Program-made: the position numbers and the translations under genes
NCBI GenBank assembly: GCA_964627605.1
Contig: CAZVGZ010000040.1
Coordinates: 1-29,652 of the forward strand
Direction of reading: 5' to 3'
From: CAZVGZ01 sp964627605
Lineage (GTDB): Bacteria > Latescibacterota > MWCZ01 > CAZVGZ01
Length of the DNA stretch: 29,652 nt
Shown here: piece after piece, positions 16,079-23,660 of the stretch
Position numbering within the stretch: the stretch's first letter is position 1
Layout: each line of letters starts with the position of its first letter
Notes under the pieces: generated by a model
Seen by the model: the letters and a program-made list of their open reading frames with translations, nothing else
What the model was told of the DNA's origin: nothing
Databases searched by the model: none

Positions 16079-17161
16079 ATGATACGCCATTTGTTGTTGA
16101 CGTCAATGATGGCTGCGGCGGTTGTGGGTCACCTGACGTTGACCGGATGCGGTGCGAAGATGGCTCTATCGGACCTGATTGACGAAGTACCGGCTACGCC
16201 TGTCTTCTCCGGGAAGTTCATTACACCGCTAATGCCCGACCACCCTTCGGCTCACGGGTCCACCGTCATCGCACTGCCATCAGGCGAGGTGCTTGCGGCG
16301 TGGTACGCTGGAGAGGGCGAGAAACGCAGCGACGTGGCGATCTTCGTGAGCCGATTGGCTCCCCAATCAACTACATGGTCCGAGCCAAAAATACTCATCG
16401 ACCATCCCGGCCTTTCAGAAGGCAACCCGGTATGGTTTATGCACCCCGACGGCAGGCTTTTTCTCTACTACGTCACCATGTATGGCAATAGCAGTTGGGA
16501 TACATGCAAAATCCACTATAGAGTATCGAGAGATCAGGGCCATACCTGGGGTGATGAGTTTACACTGCGCGAGGAGTTGGGCTGGATGACCCGCCACAGG
16601 CCTATTGTGTTGGGCAACGGCGATTTCGTGTTTCCGCTGTATAATGAGATTAGATGGTCCGCTGAATTCTTAATCTCATCGGATCAGGGGCGCACATGGA
16701 CCCACTCGCAGAGCCTGGTGTCCTACCCGCTCAACCTTCAGCCGAGCGTGATTGAACGCTCCGATAGCTCCCTGGTAGCGTACATGCGGGCAGACGGCGG
16801 TAAACTGTTGAAGAGCCGCTCAGCTGATTACGGCCAGAGCTGGTCTCCAGTGCGGTTTAGCGGCCTTCCGAACCCCAACGCCTCGGCGATGGCGATAAAC
16901 CTTTTGGGGGGCAAAGTCGGCATTGTCTACAACGACAGCCCCAACTCGCGGGATCATCTGACCTTGGCGATTTCTGAGGATGGGGGAGACACGTTCCCAG
17001 TCAAGCGGTTAATCCAGCCAGTTGGGGGCGACTACCACTATCCCTACATCGATCAGGCCGATGACGGTACGATTCACATCACCTACACATATTTTCGCGA
17101 CACCATCAAGCACGTGATGTGCAATGAAGCGTGGGTCAGGAGTGGAGAGGTGGCTGAGTAG
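16079..17161 (+). CDS. Sialidase-like lipoprotein with BNR/Asp-box repeats
   Basis: The 360-residue product has a lipoprotein signal: MMAAAVVGHLTLTGC, with the lipobox L-T-G-C. The mature part is a six-bladed propeller of the exo-sialidase / BNR_2 type. Four Asp boxes are visible: SRDQGHTWGD, SSDQGRTWTH, SADYGQSWSP and SEDGGDTFPV. Conserved pieces include GSTVIALPSGEVLAAWYAGEGE, RHRPIVLGNGDFVFPLYNE and GIVYNDSPNSRDHLTLAI. Such proteins in environmental phyla may not use sialic acid; rhamnosidase-like and other activities are known in this fold. The cell position is the periplasm or outer membrane. The start is ATG 16079, four bases after the lactonase stop. A truncated paralogue of its last third lies at 17564-17857. 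Confidence 0.85.
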   Translation: MIRHLLLTSMMAAAVVGHLTLTGCGAKMALSDLIDEVPATPVFSGKFITPLMPDHPSAHGSTVIALPSGEVLAAWYAGEGEKRSDVAIFVSRLAPQSTTWSEPKILIDHPGLSEGNPVWFMHPDGRLFLYYVTMYGNSSWDTCKIHYRVSRDQGHTWGDEFTLREELGWMTRHRPIVLGNGDFVFPLYNEIRWSAEFLISSDQGRTWTHSQSLVSYPLNLQPSVIERSDSSLVAYMRADGGKLLKSRSADYGQSWSPVRFSGLPNPNASAMAINLLGGKVGIVYNDSPNSRDHLTLAISEDGGDTFPVKRLIQPVGGDYHYPYIDQADDGTIHITYTYFRDTIKHVMCNEAWVRSGEVAE

Positions 17162-17228
17162 AGTTGATCGGGCACCATCGCACGCCTGTTTGGAGTGCCC
17201 AACAAAACACACCGACTGGAGGAAAGCC

Positions 17229-17563
17229 TTGCCAGATACGCGGCCTAACATACTGGTGTTGATGACCGACCAGCAGCGTGGCGACTGTTTTGGGATCGAC
17301 GGACATCCGGTGCTTTAGACACCATACCTAGATGAGTTGGCCAACTCCGGTGTCAGGTTCACCAGCGCCTACACGCCTTGCCCGATCTGTGTTGCAGCGC
17401 GGTGGACGTTTCTCACTGGGCAAAAACCCGGATCGCACGGTGTTTTTTTTGGCAACTATGGCACCAATTTGCCAGGGGCGACTCTGCCTGGGGGGTCTCG
17501 CAGGATGGCTACCAGACCCATCTCGTGGGCAAGCTCCACATGTGGCCTGTGCGCAAACTACAC
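17229..17563 (+). pseudogene. Sulfatase N-terminal fragment with nonsense and frameshift
   Basis: TTG 17229, with GGAGG about six bases upstream, starts PDTRPNILVLMTDQQRGDCFG, the classic sulfatase opening with its metal-binding Asp pair. TAG at 17316-17318 interrupts GHPVL / TPYLDELANSGVRF, where relatives would carry Gln or Lys; CAG to TAG fits. In the same frame TPCPICVAARWTFLTG follows. Cys at 17388-17390 is at the formylglycine position of a C-x-A-x-R motif. In a run of six G at 17490-17495 the frame shifts, and family sequence resumes as DGYQTHLVGKLHMWPVRKLHG. It ends there: about three quarters of a normal 450-residue sulfatase is absent. The fragment then runs in frame into sialidase sequence. 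It cannot make an active enzyme. Confidence 0.88.
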
Positions 17564-17857
17564 GGCTCAGCACAGGCTATCAACCTCTCTGACGGCAATA
17601 TCGCGTTGATATACAACGATCATCCAAGCTCGCGAATCAATCTGACTGTGGCTATCTCCGAAGATGACGATCGCACGTTCCCATTCAAGCGTGTAATTGA
17701 GGACGCCCAGGGAATTTTCAGCTATCCATCTATCGATCAAGCGCCAGACGGGATGCTGCACGTTACATACACCTATCGCCGCGAAACGATCAAGCATGTC
17801 GGCTTGGACCAGGAGTGGGTAATGAGTGCGGCTCACGCAATGGGAGTATCAGAGTGA
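17564..17857 (+). pseudogene. C-terminal third of a second sialidase-like protein, joined to the sulfatase fragment
   Basis: This piece reads AQAINLSDGNIALIYNDHPSS, then LTVAISEDDDRTFPFKRVI, YPSIDQAPDGMLHVTYTYRR and ETIKHVGLDQEWV. It aligns without gaps worth noting to the end of the lipoprotein at 16079-17161 (for example IVYNDSPNS, LTLAISEDGGDTFPVKRLI, YPYIDQADDG). It lacks the signal, the catalytic first blades and its own start. It is in frame with the shifted end of the sulfatase fragment, so one deletion removed the end of a sulfatase gene and the start of a sialidase gene. The stop TGA 17855-17857 overlaps the GTG start of the GH32 gene. Confidence 0.83.
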
Positions 17858-19296
17858 ACGATCATACCGCCGACACTGAGCGAGAACAAATGGTCCGGCG
17901 AGCGTCTGAAGCCATAGCCCAAGCTGCAAAAAGGGTGAAGGACGATCCTGATAGGCCAAGGTTTCATGTGATCTCGTCAGGGCAGTGGATGAACGACCCC
18001 AACGGCCCGATCTACCACAGCGGCTGGCACCACCTCTTTTACCAGATCAACCCCTATGGCGACGACTCTGACAACAAGCATTGGGGACATGTCAGAAGCC
18101 GCGATCTGGTCTACTGGGAGCACCAGCCGATAGCTATGTGGCCCTCCGAGTCGGTGGGAGAGACGGAGATATGGTCAGGCGGAGTTGTCAAAAACCCACT
18201 CGGTCAAGTGATGGCGTTTTACACCAGTTTTGGACCAGGTATGCCATCTCGCGACGGATCGCAGCAGTGGGTCGCGGTGGCAGATGACGACAGTCTGGTA
18301 AACTGGCGAAAGCATCCAGAAAACCCGATAGTAACCAGGGACATACACACAGGCGAGGAGATATATCAGTGGCGCGACCCGTGCGTAGTGGAGGTCGATG
18401 GGAATTGGGTGATGGTAGTAAGCGGGCATCTGGTCGGTCCTGAAGGTGATACCGGTGTTGTGGCGCTCTATGAAGCTAAGAACGATGAACTGACCAACTG
18501 GTCCTATCGTGGGCTTCTATATAAGAGCGAAGACGCCAAAAATATCGAGTGCCCCAATCTGGTCTGTTTTGCAGCAAAAACACTGCTCTACTACGCGCCG
18601 TGCAGTAGACCCCGATACCACATTGGAGAGTTTGATCGCGAATCGACTTCATACGCCTCGGAGAACAGTGGACTGCTAGATCAGAGCGAAGATTTCTATG
18701 CGCCCACCGGGATGTGGGACGGTCAGGGGAGGTATGTGATGTGGGGGTGGGTCAAAGGTTTTAGGGATGGCATGGGTTGGAACGGCTGTTTGAGCCTGCC
18801 TAGGTTGATGACGATAGGGGACGGCGGCGATCTCTTGCAGGAGCCGGTGCCTGAGCTTGCAGCGCTGAGAGGACCTGGTGTTAGCGTTGGCGCGATGACA
18901 CTTGATGACAGCCCACATGTCGTTGACCAAGACCTCTCCACAGGCGCGGAAATCAGGGCGGTAGTTGACCTCGAGAGCGCCCAAACAGTGGTGATGACAG
19001 TTGGCGCTCCTGGTGAGGGCGAAAATGCCGTCCATATTGAGTGCAGGCGCGATCAGCTGACACTGAACGGTGTCGTTGCTGTTATCGATCCCGATCAAGA
19101 GTCGCTGGAACTACGCCTGTTCTTGGATCAGTCAGTGTTGGAGTTGTTTGCTGGCGGTGATGTGTGTATTGCCAAAGTGATAAAAAGGCCCACCGAATCC
19201 GATAGGCTTTCGCTGTCGGCGACCGGTGGGTCTGCGCATTTACTCTCCCTTGATGCTTGGGAGATGGGGTCGATCTGGATTAGCAAACAACCTTAA
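17854..19296 (+). CDS. Glycoside hydrolase family 32 (beta-fructosidase / levanase-like)
   Basis: The 480-residue protein has all three GH32 catalytic landmarks. WMNDPNG carries nucleophile Asp48, WRDPCVVEV carries the transition-state Asp175 and IECPNLV carries acid/base Glu232. Other conserved stretches are HHLFYQINPYGD, KHWGHVRSRDLVYWEHQPIA, and the late MWGWVKGFRDGMGWNGCLSLPR. The C-terminal beta-sandwich ends with RLFLDQSVLELFAGGD. GH32 enzymes hydrolyse sucrose, levan, inulin or fructo-oligosaccharides. No signal peptide is visible, so it probably acts in the cytoplasm on imported oligosaccharides. I chose GTG 17854: it overlaps the previous stop (GTGA) and gives a family-length N-terminus. 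The broken gene upstream could still supply translation up to this start. Confidence 0.93.
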   Translation: MNDHTADTEREQMVRRASEAIAQAAKRVKDDPDRPRFHVISSGQWMNDPNGPIYHSGWHHLFYQINPYGDDSDNKHWGHVRSRDLVYWEHQPIAMWPSESVGETEIWSGGVVKNPLGQVMAFYTSFGPGMPSRDGSQQWVAVADDDSLVNWRKHPENPIVTRDIHTGEEIYQWRDPCVVEVDGNWVMVVSGHLVGPEGDTGVVALYEAKNDELTNWSYRGLLYKSEDAKNIECPNLVCFAAKTLLYYAPCSRPRYHIGEFDRESTSYASENSGLLDQSEDFYAPTGMWDGQGRYVMWGWVKGFRDGMGWNGCLSLPRLMTIGDGGDLLQEPVPELAALRGPGVSVGAMTLDDSPHVVDQDLSTGAEIRAVVDLESAQTVVMTVGAPGEGENAVHIECRRDQLTLNGVVAVIDPDQESLELRLFLDQSVLELFAGGDVCIAKVIKRPTESDRLSLSATGGSAHLLSLDAWEMGSIWISKQP

Positions 19297-19301
19297 TACC
19301 G

Positions 19302-19327
19302 CGATTTGCGGTTGGGTTAGCAAATCG
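19302..19327. terminator. Stem-loop after the GH32 gene
   Basis: CGATTTGC at 19302-19309 pairs perfectly with GCAAATCG at 19320-19327 around a ten-base loop. There is no T-run after it, so it may be an RNA-stabilising hairpin or a weak terminator between GH32 and the SGNH pair. Confidence 0.45.
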
Positions 19328-19360
19328 ACGCGTGACCACAAATAGACTGACGAGGGATGA

Positions 19361-19945
19361 ATGGCTGAGGTGGTAATAGTAGGCGACTCAATCCGAATGG
19401 GCTATCAGGAGACGGTGGAGGAACTTTTATACGAGACTGCACAGGTGTGGTGGCCAGAGGAGAATGGACGGCATAGCGGAATCGTGCTGGAGAATCTCTA
19501 GAACTGGGTGATTGATAGATCGCTTGACGTGATTCACATCAACGCAGGGCTTCACGATCTCGCTCGGATGGAACACGACGCCCATCAGATAGCCATCGAG
19601 CCTTACCGAGAGAATGTTTTGGCGATCATGCGAGGTGTTTTGGACAACTCTGATGCAAAGCTGATCTGGGCGACCACGACGCCGGTACATGATGAGCGGC
19701 TGTTTCTGCGGTACGGTCGACAGCACCGAACCAACTCCGATGTGCAGATGTATAATGAGTCTGCCACAAAGATTGCGCAGGACGTGGGTGTGGTGGTGAA
19801 CGATCTATACGGTTTTGTGATGGAGACTGGTGTTGAGGAGATGCTTTCAGACGATGGCGTGCATTTTACGGAGCACGGCAGCGCTCTTCTCGGGCAGACT
19901 GTCGCTGAAAAAATCAAAGCCGTGCTGCCACAGCTGCCCAGATGA
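19361..19945 (+). pseudogene. SGNH/GDSL hydrolase, first copy, interrupted by TAG
   Basis: ATG 19361 begins MAEVVIVGDSIRMGYQETVE, which has the block I GDS with the nucleophile Ser. After GRHSGIVLENL the frame meets TAG at 19499-19501 and continues in frame with NWVIDRSLDVIHINAGLHDL (block III), WATTTPVHDERLF, and SDDGVHFTEHG (block V Asp and His). The restored protein is 194 residues, normal for small SGNH esterases. The aligned second copy has ENIGTWVLD at the stop. Related enzymes remove acetyl or other ester groups from glycans, which suits the cluster. One stop codon between block I and the rest inactivates it. Internal re-initiation would lack the nucleophile. Confidence 0.82.
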
Positions 19946-20462
19946 AGGTGCCAGATGTAAAATCCGGTACAGCCTCCGACAGCCAGTAGCGAACAGCCGC
20001 TACAGCGGGTTTGTTCTGGAGAACATTGGAACGTGGGTACTCGACAGGTCGCCTGATATTGTCCACATAAACGCAGGTCTCCACGACCTTGCGCGGCCTG
20101 AAGACGGGAACCAGCAGATACCCATCGAACTCTATGGCGAGAACGTCAGGGCGATAATGCGAACGATTCTCAACAACACTGATTCTACGCTGATATGGGC
20201 CACTACTACCCCTGTTGTCGATGAGCGGGTACCCCATGAACATGGGCATTCTGTCATGAGCAGTGGTGATGTGTTGGCTTACAACAGTTCAGCAGCGCAG
20301 ATCGCGGCGGAGATGGGGGTGCAGGTGAACGATCTGTATGGCTTCGTTACTGATGCGGGCACACAGAGGATCGTCTCCGATGACGGCGTGCACTTCACAG
20401 ATGAGGGCAAAAGTTTGCTAGGTGAAGCCGTTGCCGAATACATAAACGGGGTGCTGTCTTAG
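19942..20462 (+). pseudogene. SGNH/GDSL hydrolase, second tandem copy, nucleophile region deleted
   Basis: An ATG overlaps the stop of the first copy (ATGA, 19942-19945). After KVPDV the bases that encode GDS in copy one are missing, which shifts the frame. The remaining family sequence continues in another frame as KIRYSLRQPVANSRYSGFVLEN. A further 16 residues found in copy one are absent there. From FVLENIGTWVLDRSPDIVHINAGLHDL to SDDGVHFTDEG and the TAG end it is clean and closely matches copy one. With neither Ser nor frame at block I, it cannot work as an SGNH hydrolase. The two copies are a tandem duplication that decayed by different lesions. Confidence 0.8.
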
Positions 20463-20525
20463 CCGCGCTAGCTTCCCATCGGGAAGGCAGGTGCTACGCG
20501 TTTTTCGCTCCAGTGCTGCGGTCTT
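20463..20525. other. Gap between convergent genes with a small hairpin
   Basis: CTTCCC at 20472-20477 pairs with GGGAAG at 20481-20486 around three bases. It lies between convergent genes but has no T tail. Confidence 0.3.
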
Positions 20526-21209
20526 CTATGTCAGATCCGTTCGTAGCGCGAGCGGTAGGTGTTCTGCGGAGTTCAGATAACGAAGTCGGGTGTCTTCTGG
20601 GGTTATTCCCAGGAAGCTGATCCCACAGTTGTACTGGCCGTAGCGGTTGTAGTCGGTTGGCGGCGAACTGAGAGCCGTGCTCATCAACACGGAACCGAAT
20701 GCGCCGTGGGTAACCACTACTATGGTCTCGTCTGAGCCGGGATGGGCGTTTTTAAGCGAGTTCAAGGCGTCGGTGGCGCGGGCGTAGGCTTGGGATCGCC
20801 CTTCTCCATCGAGCATCTCCCACCACGGATCTTCATCCGCCAAGCCTTGAGGTGTCACAGCGTCAGGGAAATCCTGTTTCACCTCACTCATCGACAGTCC
20901 GCTTTTTTTTCGTTTTCCCACTCGTTCAGGCATGTTCCACTCCCGCCTCGATGTCTCGCACAGTTTCGGTCGAACCAGGGCCGGCAGGTCGAACGCGCGG
21001 CCAATCGGCTCCGCAGTTTGGAGCGCCCGCCGCATGGGGCTCGCATAGAGCGCGAACAAAGGCTCGCCTTTAAGCGCTGAAGGAACGAGATTCGCCTGGC
21101 TCAAGCCTAGTTCTGTCAAACCGGGATCGTGGGGGGCATCAGGACGGGAGATGTTGCCTTCGGATTGACCATGCCGAACCAGGTACATGCGCATCGCAAT
21201 CGCATCCAT
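20526..21209 (-). CDS. Histidine phosphatase family protein (phosphoglycerate-mutase-like)
   Basis: The 227-residue product opens with MYLVRHGQSEGN, the RHG motif that carries the phosphorylated His. It continues with LYASPMRRALQTAEPIG (Arg of the phosphate pocket), a CETSRREWNMPERVG region, and VVTHGAFGSVLM with the second catalytic His. These are the four expected elements of branch 1. The length is normal. Members dephosphorylate sugar phosphates, nucleotides or small molecules in the cytoplasm. The start is either ATG 21209 or the in-frame ATG 21194, 15 bases later. Neither has a strong ribosome binding site, and the shorter form begins closer to the motif. It faces the SGNH pair and is not clearly part of an operon. 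Confidence 0.9.
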   Translation of the reverse strand: MDAIAMRMYLVRHGQSEGNISRPDAPHDPGLTELGLSQANLVPSALKGEPLFALYASPMRRALQTAEPIGRAFDLPALVRPKLCETSRREWNMPERVGKRKKSGLSMSEVKQDFPDAVTPQGLADEDPWWEMLDGEGRSQAYARATDALNSLKNAHPGSDETIVVVTHGAFGSVLMSTALSSPPTDYNRYGQYNCGISFLGITPEDTRLRYLNSAEHLPLALRTDLT

Positions 21210-21349
21210 TCGTGTTGGTGGTGGTGACCGCTACACGGGGATTTTCAAGAAGAAGAAATCGTGGCTCTAATGCAACCCTCAGACAGAACAGTGGGGTTGT
21301 CTGATAGCGAGACTACCCCGTGATTTGCTGCTAATAAATCAGCCAAAAA

Positions 21350-21441
21350 TCACCTAATCAGGAGCATCCGCTGAGTGACTGTCTTATTTTCTGCAGTCAT
21401 GCGGTAGAGGTAGACTTCGCTCGCCGCTTCTCGCCCAACAT
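21350..21441 (-). pseudogene. C-terminal sorting tail of a lost secreted protein, cut by an IS end
   Basis: Reading leftward from 21441, the frame gives VGREAASEVYLYRMTA, then NKTVTQRMLLIR and TGA at 21350-21352. This is the usual last strand of FlgD-Ig / T9SS-type sorting tails (pattern A-S-x-V-Y-L-Y-R-x-T-A, then a basic K/R-M-L-L end). Its upstream part is missing. The fragment stops exactly where the IS3-type end at 21442 begins, so insertion and later deletion probably removed the rest of the gene. Confidence 0.6.
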
Positions 21442-21475
21442 TGACCTGCCTCCCTGAAACCGGTCCGGGGTGAAT
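21442..21475 (+). mobile_element. Decayed IS3-family terminal end
   Basis: TGACCTGCCTCCCTGAAAC and the following CGGTCCGG match the IS end at 23213 with only a few, mostly transition, differences over about 34 bases. No transposase reading frame follows, so just the end remains. Confidence 0.62.
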
Positions 21476-21866
21476 ATCGGTAACGCCGATTAAGGTGTCC
21501 GGTGGGTCGCATGGAGGGAAATAATCTGCTAACGGGTACTATCCTCAATTCCGAGATTCTCGCTTGCTCAACATAACCAAATCGAAAAAAGGGATGAGCT
21601 TGACATGCGTATCGGCATGTCGTATTTGTAATTTACTCTTGATTCACCCCCTTTCAAGAACTTCACCCGTTCGCTCTGATCAGCAATCACTGCAGCTGTC
21701 TGATAAATGCCAGTCGCTTAGCAAGTGGTTTAAAAGCGGTGAGCAAAATACGTCGTCGCGGTATGTCCTTTGTTCCACAGGCATGTCGTTCCTCGCAGAC
21801 TACACAGCATTTGGTATGGATCAGTTCACCCATACTGTTGCGCGTTGATTCGGGGGAAATCAAGAA
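21476..21866. other. Low-GC gap before the Nramp gene
   Basis: No supported gene. A plus-strand frame at 21564-21848 has no ribosome binding site or family character. The region may be relic DNA from the IS insertion or hold the promoter of the transporter gene. Confidence 0.45.
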
Positions 21867-23129
21867 ATGAGCGAACCAACAAAAACCCAACCCGGCCTGC
21901 TCAAGATCGTCGGCCCCGGGCTGCTTGTGGCGGCCACTGGTGTCGGCTCTGGTGATCTAGCTACCGCAAGCTTTGCTGGCAGCCAACTTGGTACTGCCAT
22001 CTTGTGGGCTGTGCTGGTGGGGGCGTTTCTAAAATTCGTCCTTAACGAAGGCGTGGCCCGCTGGCAGCTCGCAACAGGCCAGACAGTCATCGAAGGCGCG
22101 TTGCTCAGGTTAGGACGTGGCGTCGGTTGGCTGTTCCTGCCGTATCTGCTGCTGTGGTCTTTCCTGGTCAGCTTGGCGCTGATGAGTGGTAGCGGTGTGG
22201 CGCTCCATGCTATCGTCCCAGTGTTTGAAGACCCAAGCCACGGGAAGATCGTGTTTGGGATCCTGGCCAGTGGTGTGGGTTTGGCGTTGGTTTTGATAGG
22301 CGGATACCGGCTGTTTGAGAAGATAATGAGCGTCTGCATCGGGCTGATGACCGTGACCGTCGCCGTGTGCGCTGTGCTAGTGTGGCCTGACACTGGAGAG
22401 ATCCTTCGCGGACTGCTAGTACCCAGCATACCGGATGCCGGTGGGGCCGGGGTTGGGTGGACAGTAGCGCTCATCGGTGGCGTTGGCGGTACCGTCACAG
22501 TGCTGTGCTACGGATACTGGATAAGAGAGGAAGGTCGGGACGGCGCGGAGGAGTTGTCGTTATGCCGCCTGGATCTAGGGGTGGGGTATGTGATGACCGC
22601 TGTATTCGGAATTGCGATGGTGATTATCGGAAGCACTGTGGAAATCAAGGGAGGTGGAGCCAGCCTGCTCATCGATCTGTCCGACCGCCTCGAAATGACA
22701 CTCGGGTTAACGGGCCGTTGGGTATTCTTGGTAGGCGCGTTAGGCGCCATGTTCAGCAGTCTACTTGGTGTGTGGCAAGCCGTGCCGTACCTGTTCGCCG
22801 ACGTGTGGGGGCTGTTCGTCGCAAAGGTCGGAGATACTGAGGATCTGCGAGTCAACCCCGTCGACATGCAATCGCTGCCCTATAAGGCGTTTCTCTTGGC
22901 GATGACCGTCGTTCCGATGCCGTTTTTGTGGATGAGCTTTAGAGAGGTGGCGAAACTCTACGCGGTTGTCGGGGCTCTGTTTATTCCAATTTTGGCGGTG
23001 GCGCTCCTGATTCTCAACGGTCGTCGAGCGTGGGTGGGCGGGTTGACTAATAAACCTGCCACCATCGTGGTGTTGCTTGGAGCGCTCGCGTTCTTCGGTT
23101 GGATGGGGTGGACGAAGGCGTTCGGGTGA
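21867..23129 (+). CDS. Divergent Nramp-family membrane transporter
   Basis: This is a 420-residue integral membrane protein with about eleven segments. Opening PGLLKIVGPGLLVAATGVGSGDLA matches TM1 of Nramp-type proteins in position, and WVFLVGALGAMFSSLLGVWQ matches a late Nramp helix. The hallmark metal site is not canonical: TM1 has GVGSGD where Mn/Fe transporters have DPGN, and the TM6 region has GGVGGTVTVL rather than the A/M-P-H signature. Classical Nramps use those residues to bind divalent metal with proton coupling. This clade is common in environmental genomes and is annotated Nramp by fold, so the substrate is open. Start ATG 21867 has GGGGGAAA nearby. It stands alone between two IS remnants. 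Confidence 0.83.
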   Translation: MSEPTKTQPGLLKIVGPGLLVAATGVGSGDLATASFAGSQLGTAILWAVLVGAFLKFVLNEGVARWQLATGQTVIEGALLRLGRGVGWLFLPYLLLWSFLVSLALMSGSGVALHAIVPVFEDPSHGKIVFGILASGVGLALVLIGGYRLFEKIMSVCIGLMTVTVAVCAVLVWPDTGEILRGLLVPSIPDAGGAGVGWTVALIGGVGGTVTVLCYGYWIREEGRDGAEELSLCRLDLGVGYVMTAVFGIAMVIIGSTVEIKGGGASLLIDLSDRLEMTLGLTGRWVFLVGALGAMFSSLLGVWQAVPYLFADVWGLFVAKVGDTEDLRVNPVDMQSLPYKAFLLAMTVVPMPFLWMSFREVAKLYAVVGALFIPILAVALLILNGRRAWVGGLTNKPATIVVLLGALAFFGWMGWTKAFG

Positions 23130-23212
23130 ACAGACGCTGCCCGATGGCTGGTTTGCACGCCTGCCGAAATCGCGGTCTGTGCAGTTCGTCAACGCAATCT
23201 GTTCCCGGGTGT
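23130..23212. other. Short gap ending at an IS terminus
   Basis: No gene is recognised. It lies between the transporter stop and an IS3-type end. Confidence 0.4.
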
Positions 23213-23353
23213 TGACCTGCCCCCCTGAAATCGGTCCGGAGTTAATGTTATATTTCGACCCATTTTCAGAGGAGGCGAACCATGCCGAGGAAGCATTGCC
23301 GCGCAGAGGAGATTATCACGAAGTTGCGAGAGGCAGAGGTTTTAATAGCCCAG
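23213..23353 (+). mobile_element. IS3-family left end with the start of orfA
   Basis: The terminal repeat begins TGACCTGCCCCCCTGAAAT, then CGGTCCGGAGTTAATG. After GAGGAGGCGAACC the reading frame of transposase OrfA begins at ATG 23282: MPRKHCRAEEIITKLREAEV followed by LIAQ. That is the standard OrfA helix-turn-helix start of this IS group. The match stops after 24 codons and the following bases are unrelated, so roughly 1 kb of the element is gone. Confidence 0.8.
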
Positions 23354-23660
23354 ATCTCCAGCAGACCAAACACACCAGAAACGTTCGCGGACAACGTCAT
23401 CTACCGCCACAACATCGATGCCACCGAATCGAGAAAGCGCGAGCTTCCCTTTACCCCGTAGCTGATTGAACTCAAAAAGCGTGGCTACCGCAGTGCGTCG
23501 ATCAGTACGGTGTGGGATAACCATCGCGGGTTCGTTTTCCACTCCAACAGCGGCTACAGGGCCACAGACTGGACCTACGGGTTTCGGCTCGCATCGTCCA
23601 GCCTACTTTCGGTCGCACCGATCCACTTGCGACACAGACGGAAAATCTTGAGGTACACAG
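23354..23660 (+). pseudogene. Degraded coding fragment fused behind the IS remnant
   Basis: In the same frame as the OrfA start, the bases read SRPNTPETFADNVIYRHNI, then ESRKRELPFTP, TAG at 23459-23461, and on with LIELKKRGYRSASISTVWDN and HRGFVFHSNSGYRATDW. The text looks like protein on both sides of the stop, and GAG to TAG would restore it. I do not recognise the family. It probably belonged to a gene cut by the IS; the intact fucosidase gene starts after it. Confidence 0.4.

Noticed and set aside
21350..21540. Continuous minus-strand frame through the IS end into the sorting tail
   Set aside because: It does stay open for about 30 codons, but the bases at 21442-21475 match the IS end at 23213 too closely, so the read-through is taken as chance.
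17316..23461. Stop-codon reassignment of TAG, because several frames are broken by TAG
   Set aside because: Intact genes (methyltransferase, MFS, FG-GAP protein, Gfo/Idh/MocA, fucosidase) end in TAG, other lesions use TAA and TGA, and several broken genes also have frameshifts or deletions.
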